Source of the DNA: Agrobacterium fabrum
GTDB taxonomy: Bacteria > Pseudomonadota > Alphaproteobacteria > Rhizobiales > Rhizobiaceae
Assembly (NCBI GenBank): GCA_003241215.1
Contig: QFOL01000018.1
Coordinates: 1 to 30,257 of the forward strand
DNA length: 30,257 nt
Direction: 5' to 3'
Shown: piece after piece, positions 1-7,359 of the stretch
Position numbering within the stretch: position 1 is the first letter of the stretch
Layout: every line of letters begins with the position of its first letter
Program-made: the position numbers and the translations under genes
Notes under the pieces: generated by a model
What the model saw: only the letters and a program-made list of their open reading frames with translations
What the model was told of the DNA's origin: nothing
Databases searched by the model: none

Positions 1-177
1 GTTTTGTTCCCGGTGGACCGAGCCTTACAAAACCAGGATAGCCCCGACTGGTTGAGCGAAGCTTGCGCTAATGCTCAATAAGAAAGGCATAATGGAGGCA
101 TAGTTAAAAAGTATTAAATCAAGAGGCTATTTCGAGTAATTTTGGGTAATCAATTGTAATATTTCGACAAAATGAAG

Positions 178-205
178 TTGACCTGTTTTCCGCTGCGCTT
201 ATCAT
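178..205 (+). promoter_or_regulatory. candidate sigma-70-type promoter for the uxs operon
   Basis: A TTGACC box at 178-183 is followed after 16 bases by TATCAT at 200-205, which matches TATAAT at five of six positions. Transcription would start near 212, giving an untranslated leader of about 140 bases that includes the inverted repeat at 314-330. This is read by eye and the surrounding AT-richness makes chance matches likely, so confidence is modest. Confidence 0.4.
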
Positions 206-313
206 GAAAGTTGAAGTTTATCTAATCGAAATATTAAAACCTCCAGAAGAAGTAAAAACCGGAGGATGATATTCAAGATATCGCACAATCGGGAGTTTGA
301 TCCAGTTTAGTCG

Positions 314-330
314 AATCAGCTGCGCTGATT
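314..330. promoter_or_regulatory. perfect inverted repeat just upstream of the uxs ribosome binding site
   Basis: AATCAGC, a TGC spacer, then GCTGATT: a perfect 7-base inverted repeat that ends 6 bases before the purine-rich ribosome binding site GGGGAGGAG (337-345). It could be a protein operator, or a small RNA hairpin in the leader that affects translation of the first gene. It has no U-tract, so it is not a typical terminator. Confidence 0.45.
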
Positions 331-351
331 CCTCATGGGGAGGAGTGTGTA

Positions 352-1374
352 ATGCGTAATTTCGTTCCCGACGAACACGACAACGGCGTCACCATCTACT
401 CCGAGTGGAGGCCTGGCCAACGCGTTCTCGTCAATGGCGGCGCCGGTTTTCTCGGTTCCCATCTTTGCGAGCGCCTGCTGAGCTGCGGTCACGAGGTGAT
501 CTGTCTCGACGATCTTTCGACCGGACGCACCGCGAATGTGGCGCATTTGCGGGACAATAAGCGGTTCTTGCTGGTTGAGCACGATGTGCGCAAGCCCTAT
601 GACATCGATGTCTCGCTGATCTTCAACTTCGCTTCACCGGCTTCACCGCCCGACTATCAGCGCGATCCGGTCGGCACATTGCTCACCAATGTCCTGGGGG
701 CGGTCAATGTACTCGAAGTGGCGCGCAGATGCGGTGCAACCGTCGTGCAGTCCTCGACATCGGAAGTTTACGGCGATCCGCACGTCAATCCGCAGCCGGA
801 AACCTATTTCGGCAATGTAAATACAATCGGGCCGCGTGCTTGTTACGATGAGGGGAAACGCAGCGCCGAAACGCTGTTTTTCGATTATCACCGCAGCTTC
901 GGCGTCGATATCAAGGTGGGACGCATCTTCAACACCTATGGGCCGCGCATGCGACCCGATGATGGACGCGTGGTTTCGAACTTCATCGTCCAGGCGCTGA
1001 AGGGTGCCGACATCACCATTTACGGCGATGGCAGCCAGACCCGTTCCTTCTGTTATGTCGATGACCTGATCGACGGTTTCCTGCGTTTTTCGGCCAAGCC
1101 GAAGGATTGCACCGGCCCGATCAATCTCGGCAACCCGACGGAAATTCCGGTGCGGCAGCTCGCCGATATCGTCATCCGGATGACGGGTTCCCGTTCACGC
1201 ATCGTGCATCTGCCCGCCGCGATCGACGATCCGCAGCAGCGCCGCCCCGATATTTCGCGGGCAAAGGAACTGTTGAGATGGCAGCCGCGCGTGCCGCTCG
1301 AAATCGGCCTGGAAAAAACCATCGCCTATTTCGATGCGTTGCTGGCCGGCAAGGCTGTGGCGGAGGCCGTATGA
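352..1374 (+). CDS. uxs: UDP-glucuronate decarboxylase (UDP-xylose synthase), extended SDR
   Basis: Predicted cytosolic NAD+-dependent enzyme converting UDP-glucuronate to UDP-xylose, a pentose donor for surface polysaccharides. The 340-residue protein has the nucleotide-binding motif GGAGFLG (29-35), a conserved STSEVYGDP segment (135-143) and the catalytic YDEGK (Y165, K169), followed by FFDYHR and [10 protein letters not shown], all typical of the UXS family. Length fits bacterial UXS; the first ~23 residues before the first beta strand are an extra tail. The start is supported by GGGGAGGAG seven bases upstream. One small oddity is VNGG where the family usually has VTGG. The next gene starts one base after the stop, so they are co-transcribed. 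Being first in a UXS, 4-epimerase, GT2 series, it resembles S. meliloti uxs1. The call is firm; the polymer it feeds is inferred. Confidence 0.9.
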   Translation: MRNFVPDEHDNGVTIYSEWRPGQRVLVNGGAGFLGSHLCERLLSCGHEVICLDDLSTGRTANVAHLRDNKRFLLVEHDVRKPYDIDVSLIFNFASPASPPDYQRDPVGTLLTNVLGAVNVLEVARRCGATVVQSSTSEVYGDPHVNPQPETYFGNVNTIGPRACYDEGKRSAETLFFDYHRSFGVDIKVGRIFNTYGPRMRPDDGRVVSNFIVQALKGADITIYGDGSQTRSFCYVDDLIDGFLRFSAKPKDCTGPINLGNPTEIPVRQLADIVIRMTGSRSRIVHLPAAIDDPQQRRPDISRAKELLRWQPRVPLEIGLEKTIAYFDALLAGKAVAEAV

Positions 1375-1375
1375 G

Positions 1376-2359
1376 ATGCCCCGCACAATCCTCGTCACGG
1401 GCGGGGCCGGATTCATAGGCAGCCACATCTGCAAGGCGCTGGCCCAATCCGGCTTCCAGCCGATCGCTTACGACAATCTTTCGACCGGCCACGCGGATTC
1501 GGTCCGCTGGGGTCCCTTCATCGAGGGCGACATTCTCGACCGGGGCCTGCTGAAGGCGACGCTCAGGGAATTCTCGCCGGCCTTCGTCATCCACTGCGCC
1601 GCCAACGCCTATGTCGGTGAGTCTGTCGAGGATCCACGCAAATATTATCGCAACAATGTCGGCGGCAGTCTTGCGCTGCTGGATGCCTGTCTCGACGCAA
1701 ATATCGGCGGGCTGGTGTTCTCTTCCAGCTGCGCCACCTATGGCGTGCCGCCGCAATTGCCCATCCGTGAGGAAACGGCGCAGATGCCGGTCAATCCCTA
1801 CGGGCGCACGAAGCTGATCTTCGAAATGGCGCTGGAAGATTATGCCGCTGCCTACGGCCTGCGTTTCGTGGCGCTGCGTTATTTCAATGCCGCCGGCGCC
1901 GACCCGGACGGTGAGCTTTCCGAACGGCATGAGCCTGAAACCCATCTGATCCCGCGGGCGCTGATGGCTGCCGCCGCACGGTTGCCGCAGCTCGATGTCT
2001 TCGGGGCGGACTATGACACCAGCGACGGCACCTGCATTCGTGATTACATCCATGTCAGCGATCTCGCCGATGCGCATGTCGCCGCCGTCAACTATCTTGC
2101 CGAGGGCGGCGAGACGCTGCGCGTTAATCTCGGCTCCGGTCACGGCACGTCGGTTGGAGATATCATCCGGGCGATCCACCGGGTCACGGGGCAGGAAGTG
2201 CCGGTTCATTTCGGCGCAAGGCGCGCTGGCGATCCGCCCGCCCTGTTTGCGGATATAAGGCGTGCGGAAGAAACGCTCGGCTTTACCCCGAAGCGCTCGG
2301 ATATCGACACCATCATCCGGACGGCCGGTCCCGGTTTCGGACTGGAGGTGCGGTCATGA
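1376..2359 (+). CDS. UDP-sugar 4-epimerase (UDP-xylose/UDP-glucose 4-epimerase-like)
   Basis: Extended short-chain dehydrogenase of 327 residues with GGAGFIG (9-15), SSSCATYG (116-123), the catalytic Y142-G-R-T-K146 and RYFNAAGADPDGELSERH, the pattern of GalE/ExoB 4-epimerases. GalE interconverts UDP-glucose and UDP-galactose; close rhizobial relatives interconvert UDP-xylose and UDP-arabinose (Uxe). The adjacent UDP-xylose synthase favours a UDP-xylose 4-epimerase or bifunctional role, but sequence alone does not settle the substrate. The start is placed at 1376 because GGAGG (1362-1366) sits nine bases upstream and the protein then begins MPRTILVTGG; an upstream in-frame ATG at 1334 lies inside uxs. 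The stop overlaps the next gene's ATG (ATGA), implying translational coupling. Confidence 0.85.
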   Translation: MPRTILVTGGAGFIGSHICKALAQSGFQPIAYDNLSTGHADSVRWGPFIEGDILDRGLLKATLREFSPAFVIHCAANAYVGESVEDPRKYYRNNVGGSLALLDACLDANIGGLVFSSSCATYGVPPQLPIREETAQMPVNPYGRTKLIFEMALEDYAAAYGLRFVALRYFNAAGADPDGELSERHEPETHLIPRALMAAAARLPQLDVFGADYDTSDGTCIRDYIHVSDLADAHVAAVNYLAEGGETLRVNLGSGHGTSVGDIIRAIHRVTGQEVPVHFGARRAGDPPALFADIRRAEETLGFTPKRSDIDTIIRTAGPGFGLEVRS

Positions 2360-4293
2360 CAGCCCGCTCCACCCCTTCCGTTCCCTCGGCCCGTGTGCAC
2401 ACCGCCGCCAGCGACTTGCGGATGCTGCCGGTTTTCGCCGGCTGGAACCGCGTGGCCTATCTTCTCGGCATCGGCGGCTGGCTGGTGACGCTCGCCTACT
2501 TCTGGATCTGGTGGCTCGATCGCGATCGCGTCATCGACTGGCCCTATTACACCGTCGTCACGACGACGCTTGCGTGGATCACGCTTCTGCCGTCCTATTT
2601 CATCTTCATTTTTCTCAACGCCAGGGTTGTCGACCGGCGTTCCCCGCTGCCGCGGGGCAGGGTGGCGATGGTTGTCACCAAGGCGCCGTCGGAACCTTTC
2701 GCGGTGGTGCAAAAGACGCTGCTGGCGATGCTGGAGCAGAAGGGCCTGGAGTTCGACGTCTGGCTTGCCGACGAGGCTCCGGATGCGCAAACGCTGAAAT
2801 GGTGCGGCGCCCACGGCGTTTTCGTTTCCACCCGGCAGGGCGTTGCGGAATATCATCGCAAGACCTGGCCGCGGCGCACACGCTGCAAGGAGGGCAATCT
2901 CGCTTATTTCTACGATCACTACGGTTACGAGCGTTATGATTTCGTCGCCCAGTTCGATGCGGATCATGTGCCGGAACCGGATTATCTGCGCGAGATCATG
3001 CGTCCCTTTGCCGATCCGGAAGTTGGATATGTATCGGCCCCGAGCATCTGCGACGCCAATGCCGGTGAAAGCTGGGCGGCGCGTGGCAGGCTTTATGCCG
3101 AAGCGAGCCTGCATGGCGCGCTGCAGCTGGGTTACAATAGCGGCTGGGCGCCGCTCTGCATCGGCTCGCATTACGCCGTGCGCACGAAAGCCCTACGGGA
3201 GGTGGGTGGTCTCGGGCCGGAGCTTGCCGAGGATCATTCCACCACGCTTCTGATGAATGCCGGCGGCTGGCGCGGTGTCCACGCCGTCAATGCCATCGCC
3301 CATGGCGACGGGCCGGTGACCTTTGCCGATCTCATCGTGCAGGAATTCCAGTGGTCGCGCAGCCTGATGACCATTCTGCTGCAATATTCAAGGCACTATG
3401 TGCCGAAGCTGCCGCCGCGGCTGAAGTTCCAGTTCCTGTTTTCGCAGCTCTGGTATCCCTTGTTTTCGGGCTTCATGGCGCTGATGTTCGTGCTTCCCGC
3501 CGTTGCGCTGATGCGCGGCCATGTGCTGGTCAACGCATCCTACCCGGCGTTCCTGGCGCATTTCCTGCCGGTTTCGCTGATCATGATCGTGTTCGCCTTC
3601 TTCTGGCGGGCGACTGGCGCATTCCGGCCGCATGATGCGAGGCTCTTCAGCTGGGAAGCTATGGTGTTCCTGTTCCTGCGCTGGCCCTGGTCGCTGATGG
3701 GCGTAATCGCGGCGATACGCGACACGATCCGTGGCGATTTCGTCGATTTCCGCATTACGCCCAAGGGCACACAGGCAAAACCGCCGCTGCCGCTCAGGGT
3801 CGTCGCGCCTTACATCGGGCTGGCGGCGCTCAGCCTTGTGGCCATGGTTCTGGCGCCGCGTGAAAACGGGGCGGAGGGCTTCTTCGTCTTTGCCGCCATC
3901 AATGTGGTGATCTATGCGGGGCTTTCGGTATTTCTGCTCATCCGCCATGCGATGGAGAACGGTCTGCCGAAGCTGCCGGCCTTGCGCGGGGGAGCGACCG
4001 CTGCTGCCTGTTCATTGCTGCTGGTGGCCGCAAGTGGTGCAGAACTCAGCACCCATGCCATAGGCGGGCTGGAAGCGCTGTCGCACGGGCAGCCCTATGT
4101 CAGTTTTACCGAAACGCGGTTCACGGTCGCCGGTGCGGGCGTGGAAGGCGCGAGATCGGTGCGTCTGAAACTGCGCATTGCCGTGCCGGGACTGCGCGGA
4201 CCGCAGGAAATGCAGGCGGAACCCATTGTGCCGCCGCCGCCGGCGGTGGCAACCGGAGAAATCATGCTGGCCGACAATAGGGTCGGGCAATGA
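2356..4293 (+). CDS. Cellulose-synthase-like GT2 membrane glycosyltransferase
   Basis: Inner-membrane family 2 glycosyltransferase of 645 residues, probably a processive synthase that makes and extrudes a polymer. Two membrane helices (about 36-54 and 67-88) precede a cytosolic GT-A domain with a DE pair (D139, E140), the DAD motif (201-203), AED (291-293, in place of TED) and a QEFQW segment (329-333), where BcsA has QxxRW. About six further helices follow (365-388, 398-418, 434-455, 484-502, 508-530, 546-562). FRITPKG (465-471) resembles the FxVTxK gating loop of BcsA. There is no PilZ domain, so any c-di-GMP control must act elsewhere. It overlaps the epimerase by four bases. The changed acceptor-site motif argues against plain cellulose; a pentose- or galactose-containing product fits its neighbours. 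Substrate is inferred. Confidence 0.82.
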   Translation: MTARSTPSVPSARVHTAASDLRMLPVFAGWNRVAYLLGIGGWLVTLAYFWIWWLDRDRVIDWPYYTVVTTTLAWITLLPSYFIFIFLNARVVDRRSPLPRGRVAMVVTKAPSEPFAVVQKTLLAMLEQKGLEFDVWLADEAPDAQTLKWCGAHGVFVSTRQGVAEYHRKTWPRRTRCKEGNLAYFYDHYGYERYDFVAQFDADHVPEPDYLREIMRPFADPEVGYVSAPSICDANAGESWAARGRLYAEASLHGALQLGYNSGWAPLCIGSHYAVRTKALREVGGLGPELAEDHSTTLLMNAGGWRGVHAVNAIAHGDGPVTFADLIVQEFQWSRSLMTILLQYSRHYVPKLPPRLKFQFLFSQLWYPLFSGFMALMFVLPAVALMRGHVLVNASYPAFLAHFLPVSLIMIVFAFFWRATGAFRPHDARLFSWEAMVFLFLRWPWSLMGVIAAIRDTIRGDFVDFRITPKGTQAKPPLPLRVVAPYIGLAALSLVAMVLAPRENGAEGFFVFAAINVVIYAGLSVFLLIRHAMENGLPKLPALRGGATAAACSLLLVAASGAELSTHAIGGLEALSHGQPYVSFTETRFTVAGAGVEGARSVRLKLRIAVPGLRGPQEMQAEPIVPPPPAVATGEIMLADNRVGQ

Positions 4294-4307
4294 AGGAGGA
4301 GGCTGTG

Positions 4308-4811
4308 ATGAAAACAACAATAAGCAAATGCGGATTCTCCGCTTTCGTACTCTGTCTTGCGGTGGTCGCGCCAAGCGCCGTCCACGCTGCAGGCGGCACG
4401 CAGACGCCGAAACCGCTCAGAACCAGCGAAGTCGTGGATATGTACTTCGACAAGACCTGGAAATGGGATACGGGCGGCGGACGCTTCATCGCCCAGGACC
4501 GCAAATTCATCGCCGCAACGGAAGAAAAAGGCACGAAGTCCATCGGTGAAGGCCGCTGGACCGTCGATGCCAACGGCACCCTGTGCATGCGCGCCACCTG
4601 GAAAAGCGCGGCAGGAAACGGCAAGGCCGATACCTGCTTCGACCATGGTCGCATCGGCAAGGTGCTCTACCAGCGCAAGCAGGGCGGGCCATGGTATGTG
4701 TTCCGGCACAACCCGCCACGCCCTGGCGATGAGTTCCTCAAGCTCGTCCGCAAGGACGACGTGACGCCGCAGATCGCCGCCTACGACAAGGCGATGACGG
4801 CAACAAGGTAG
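4308..4811 (+). CDS. Secreted DUF995-like protein
   Basis: Small exported protein of 167 residues. MKTTISKCGF followed by a hydrophobic stretch and a VHA-A site (about residue 26) makes a clear Sec signal peptide. The mature part carries tryptophan/glycine landmarks (WKWDTGGGRF, EGRWTVDANGTLC, a later W-Y-V-F-R) and two cysteines, the pattern I associate with DUF995, a family of unknown function found mostly in rhizobia and relatives. The start is set at 4308 because AGGAGGAGG (4294-4302) lies just upstream. An ATG at 4290, overlapping the GT2 stop, would place that Shine-Dalgarno inside the gene and spoil the signal peptide. It lies between the synthase and the glycoside hydrolase, so a periplasmic role in polymer export or modification is plausible but unproven. 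Confidence 0.75.
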   Translation: MKTTISKCGFSAFVLCLAVVAPSAVHAAGGTQTPKPLRTSEVVDMYFDKTWKWDTGGGRFIAQDRKFIAATEEKGTKSIGEGRWTVDANGTLCMRATWKSAAGNGKADTCFDHGRIGKVLYQRKQGGPWYVFRHNPPRPGDEFLKLVRKDDVTPQIAAYDKAMTATR

Positions 4812-4824
4812 GGAGTAAGGTGTC

Positions 4825-5787
4825 ATGCAGATAACAAGAAGAACACTTCTGTTCGCAAGCGGTGCCGCCGCAGCCTTTACCGCCGGCATGTATCCGGTGC
4901 TCAAGCTCGACGCACAGGGTGTCGCCCCCATGACCTCGACGGGCATGAAGACGCTTGCCGACAAAAGACCGACATTACATGCGGATGGCATTCGTTTCGG
5001 CGCCTACGATCCGCATGGCGATTTCACCGGCCAGGCCGGGGTGGCGACGGAACATCTGTTCCTGCCCTGGGAAGACGTGGATCTCGACAGTCTGGCACTT
5101 GCGGATGCCTACGCCCTGGAGCGCAAGCGCAACGTGCTGATTACGGTCGAACCTTGGTCCTGGGACGTTAACTGGCGGCTCACCTCCGACGAGTTGCGCC
5201 GCAAGGTGATGAGAGGCGACTATGACCAGAACATGCAGGCGATCGCCGCCCGCATGTCGGCGATGAAGAGCCCGCTGATCCTGCGCTGGGGACAGGAAAT
5301 GGAAGATACGTCAGGCCGCTTCTCGTGGTCGGGCTGGAACCCGCGTGATTACATAACGGCTTATAAACGCATGGTGGACATGACCCGCAAGGCGGTTCCC
5401 GGCGTCAAGGTGATGTGGTCACCGAAAGGTCTGGATGGTCTGCGGGCCTACTACCCCGGCGACAGCTACGCCGATCTGGTCGGTCTCTCGGTCTTCGGGC
5501 TCGAGGATTACGACAAGATCGAATATGGCGGCCCGAAGACCTTCACCGATCTGCTGCGCAAGGGCTATGGGCTTGTCGAAACCTTCAACAGGCCGGTCTG
5601 GGTTGCGGAACTGGGGTATGAAGGCGGCGATTCCTATGTTCGCCCATGGATGAACGACGTGACGCTGAAGCAGGCGGATTTTCCGAAGCTGGAAGAGGTC
5701 GTCTATTTCAACGACAAGGATGTTCATCCCTGGCCGCACAATCTCGGCAGACCGGACTGGCGCGTCGTGCGTCCGGCGAAGGTCTGA
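4825..5787 (+). CDS. Exported GH26-like glycoside hydrolase
   Basis: Protein of 320 residues with an N-terminal twin-arginine-like signal (TRRTLLF, then an alanine-rich hydrophobic segment to about residue 20). The body resembles family GH26: the probable acid/base glutamate E158 in RWGQEME and nucleophile E262 in VWVAELG, about 100 residues apart as in beta-mannanases of that family. Canonical GH26 enzymes have a histidine directly before the acid/base glutamate; here it is Q157, which hints at a different substrate. It is the last plus-strand gene of the cluster, 13 bases after the DUF995 gene, with GGGAG and AAGG just upstream of its ATG. Like BcsZ for cellulose, it may trim or edit the polymer made by the GT2. 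Family call good, activity inferred. Confidence 0.78.
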   Translation: MQITRRTLLFASGAAAAFTAGMYPVLKLDAQGVAPMTSTGMKTLADKRPTLHADGIRFGAYDPHGDFTGQAGVATEHLFLPWEDVDLDSLALADAYALERKRNVLITVEPWSWDVNWRLTSDELRRKVMRGDYDQNMQAIAARMSAMKSPLILRWGQEMEDTSGRFSWSGWNPRDYITAYKRMVDMTRKAVPGVKVMWSPKGLDGLRAYYPGDSYADLVGLSVFGLEDYDKIEYGGPKTFTDLLRKGYGLVETFNRPVWVAELGYEGGDSYVRPWMNDVTLKQADFPKLEEVVYFNDKDVHPWPHNLGRPDWRVVRPAKV

Positions 5788-5802
5788 TCGACGTCGAAAA
5801 CC

Positions 5803-5825
5803 GGCGAGCGGCAATGCCGCTCGCC
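5803..5825 (-). terminator. Terminator hairpin between the convergent hydrolase and AGE genes
   Basis: A perfect 10-base stem, GGCGAGCGGC paired with GCCGCTCGCC around an AAT loop, lies in the 51-base gap between two convergent genes. On the minus strand it is followed by GGTTTTC, so it should terminate the AGE-family gene. On the plus strand it lacks a U-tract but may still act as a weak bidirectional stop. Confidence 0.65.
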
Positions 5826-5838
5826 CGGTAATCCGATG

Positions 5839-7023
5839 TCAGCTATCCGCCTCCATCACGGCCTCCGCCTCATAGATGGCGCAGACGATGTGATAAAACG
5901 TGCTTGCCGGCGCCGGCTCGTCGAGCATTGGCCTGTCGGTCGGCCATTTGTCGAACCACAGACCCTTGACCGGCGTGTCGAGGAAAGGCTGCAGCGCGCC
6001 GATGGCGCTGAGGCCGGAGGCGAGGTAACGCTGCCGTTCCTCGCCGCTCGTAATGCTTGCAAGCCGTACCGCCGCCTTCAGCCACTCCGTCTGCGGCCAT
6101 AACCGCGCCAGCCCGTCATGCACCGAAAAATCGTCGTAGAGGCTCATCACCGCCACCTTGCGGCGCGGGCAGATGCCGTAGGCCTCACCGATCTCGAACA
6201 GCCGTTTTGCCTTGCCGATCGCCTCGTCGTTTCCACGCAGGCTGCCCCAGCGCACCAGAAGCCAGGCCCATTCGAACTGGTGGCCCGGCTCCATGATCCG
6301 GCCCCTGTCGCTGTCATGCGGTGTCCAGTCATGGGCGAAAAATTCGCGCAAGCCGCCATTGCCGCCATCGATGAAGCGGTTAAGCGCAAGATCGGCGATC
6401 TCGTCGGCCAGCGCCGACCACGGGCCGTCCGGGTCCTGCACTTCCCAGGCCAGCATCGCCTCGAAGAGATGCATGTGCGGATTGGAGCAGAGCGGCGTGC
6501 GCGGCGGGTTCGCTTCCTCGAAGCCGGCCACGGGATGCCTGTAGTCGCGTTCGAGGATGGCGAGGATATCGAGCGCCCGGCCGCGCATTTCGTCCCGGCG
6601 CTCGGGAAGGCTTGCGGCCGCCTGCGCGGCGGCAAACAGCGCAAAGGCCTGATTGTAGAGATCGAAGGAGGGATCGATCAGCCGGCCGGTCTGGTCGGCA
6701 AGGTTGCCATAAAGGCCGTTTTCAAGGCGATAGACCTTCTCGAACCAGGAAAGCCCGTGCAGGAGCGCGTCTTTCCACGGCCCCTGCCAGCCGTGCTGGC
6801 CGGCAGCGGCGAAACAATAGGCCTGGCGCGGCTGCACGCGGGCGCGGCGGTCATCGGAAAAAACCGGTTTCGCATCCTGGCCGAGGCGCTCGTAAAAACC
6901 GCCATCAGGACGGGCCGAACCCGCCTCCCACCACAGCGGCAGGGCGTCCTCATCCAGCCATTTGCGTAATGTTCCGATCTCTTCGGCAAGCGCCTGCGCG
7001 ATGCTCGGAAATTGCAATGTCAT
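5839..7023 (-). CDS. AGE-family sugar epimerase/isomerase
   Basis: Cytosolic alpha/alpha-barrel enzyme of 394 residues, the usual length for N-acylglucosamine 2-epimerase (AGE) relatives, which include mannose and cellobiose isomerases. Family landmarks are RVQPRQAYCFAAA (62-74), NPHMHLFEA (181-189, H185 and E188), EPGHQFEWAWLL (245-256, catalytic-type H248 and E251) and LWPQTEWLKA (308-317). The specific sugar cannot be read from this; AGE-fold enzymes cover N-acylglucosamine, mannose/fructose and sulfoquinovose-related sugars. The start ATG is preceded by a weak purine stretch (AGAGAG). It converges on the GH26-like gene and is divergent from bcsN, so it sits between two polysaccharide operons and could supply or recycle a sugar for either. 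That link is inferred from position only. Confidence 0.8.
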   Translation of the reverse strand: MTLQFPSIAQALAEEIGTLRKWLDEDALPLWWEAGSARPDGGFYERLGQDAKPVFSDDRRARVQPRQAYCFAAAGQHGWQGPWKDALLHGLSWFEKVYRLENGLYGNLADQTGRLIDPSFDLYNQAFALFAAAQAAASLPERRDEMRGRALDILAILERDYRHPVAGFEEANPPRTPLCSNPHMHLFEAMLAWEVQDPDGPWSALADEIADLALNRFIDGGNGGLREFFAHDWTPHDSDRGRIMEPGHQFEWAWLLVRWGSLRGNDEAIGKAKRLFEIGEAYGICPRRKVAVMSLYDDFSVHDGLARLWPQTEWLKAAVRLASITSGEERQRYLASGLSAIGALQPFLDTPVKGLWFDKWPTDRPMLDEPAPASTFYHIVCAIYEAEAVMEADS

Positions 7024-7359
7024 GCGTCAACTCTCTGTTTTTAAAGTTGAATTAAAAAACGACCAATAAAAATACGTGCTAATGAAGGCAAGTAGACCAT
7101 GGGACATATTGCGCTGCAACCGTAAAATTATCGGCCTGACAGGAAGCCAACCCCTGTCGGCGCTGTTGGTTCCCCCCCCTTTCGTGGCAAAGACGGGCAG
7201 CAGCGATGATTCGCGAGCCATAAAGTGTCAGAAATTACAACGCAAATTTGAGATTGCTTATTCGTAGTCCTCACGTATTTCGTAGCAATGGTCTGGTCAT
7301 TAGTGATTCGGTCTCCTTTTAACCTGGGCGGCGTTGGGGCAATAAAGGGGCGCAAGGCA
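7024..7359. other. Divergent intergenic region between the AGE gene and bcsN
   Basis: This 336-base AT-rich gap must hold the promoters of the AGE gene (minus) and the cellulose operon (plus). I see no gene in it. Notable are a run of eight C residues (7172-7179), two direct copies of TTCGTAG (7261-7267 and 7279-7285, 18 bases apart) and long A/T runs near 7036-7072. Weak promoter-like boxes exist (TTGCTT at 7254-7259 and TATTTC at 7276-7281), but none is convincing enough to list separately. Confidence 0.55.

Larger units (their letters stand above)
1..351. other. AT-rich non-coding leader upstream of the polysaccharide operon
   Basis: No convincing coding sequence is visible here. The stretch is clearly richer in A and T than the genes that follow, especially from about 90 to 300, with runs such as GTTAAAAAGTATTAAA. 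It holds a candidate housekeeping promoter near 178-205 and a perfect inverted repeat at 314-330, both listed separately. The long leader suggests a regulated promoter region. In the similar Sinorhizobium meliloti locus, as I recall, the uxs1 promoter is activated by a c-di-GMP-binding AraC-type regulator (CuxR). No such regulator gene lies inside this window, but it could lie just to the left. Confidence 0.6.

Noticed and set aside
240..265. CCTCC and GGAGG pair in the leader as a possible terminator or attenuator
   Set aside because: Only five base pairs with a 16-base A-rich loop and no T-tract; the second arm looks like a chance Shine-Dalgarno-like string.
1172..2209. Minus-strand open frame (345 codons) across uxs and the epimerase gene
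   Set aside because: Covers the junction of two clear genes on the plus strand; no domain recognised.
4290..4307. ATG at 4290 as the start of the DUF995-like gene
   Set aside because: It would put the strong AGGAGGAGG inside the gene and add an acidic stretch before the signal peptide; the ATG at 4308 fits better.
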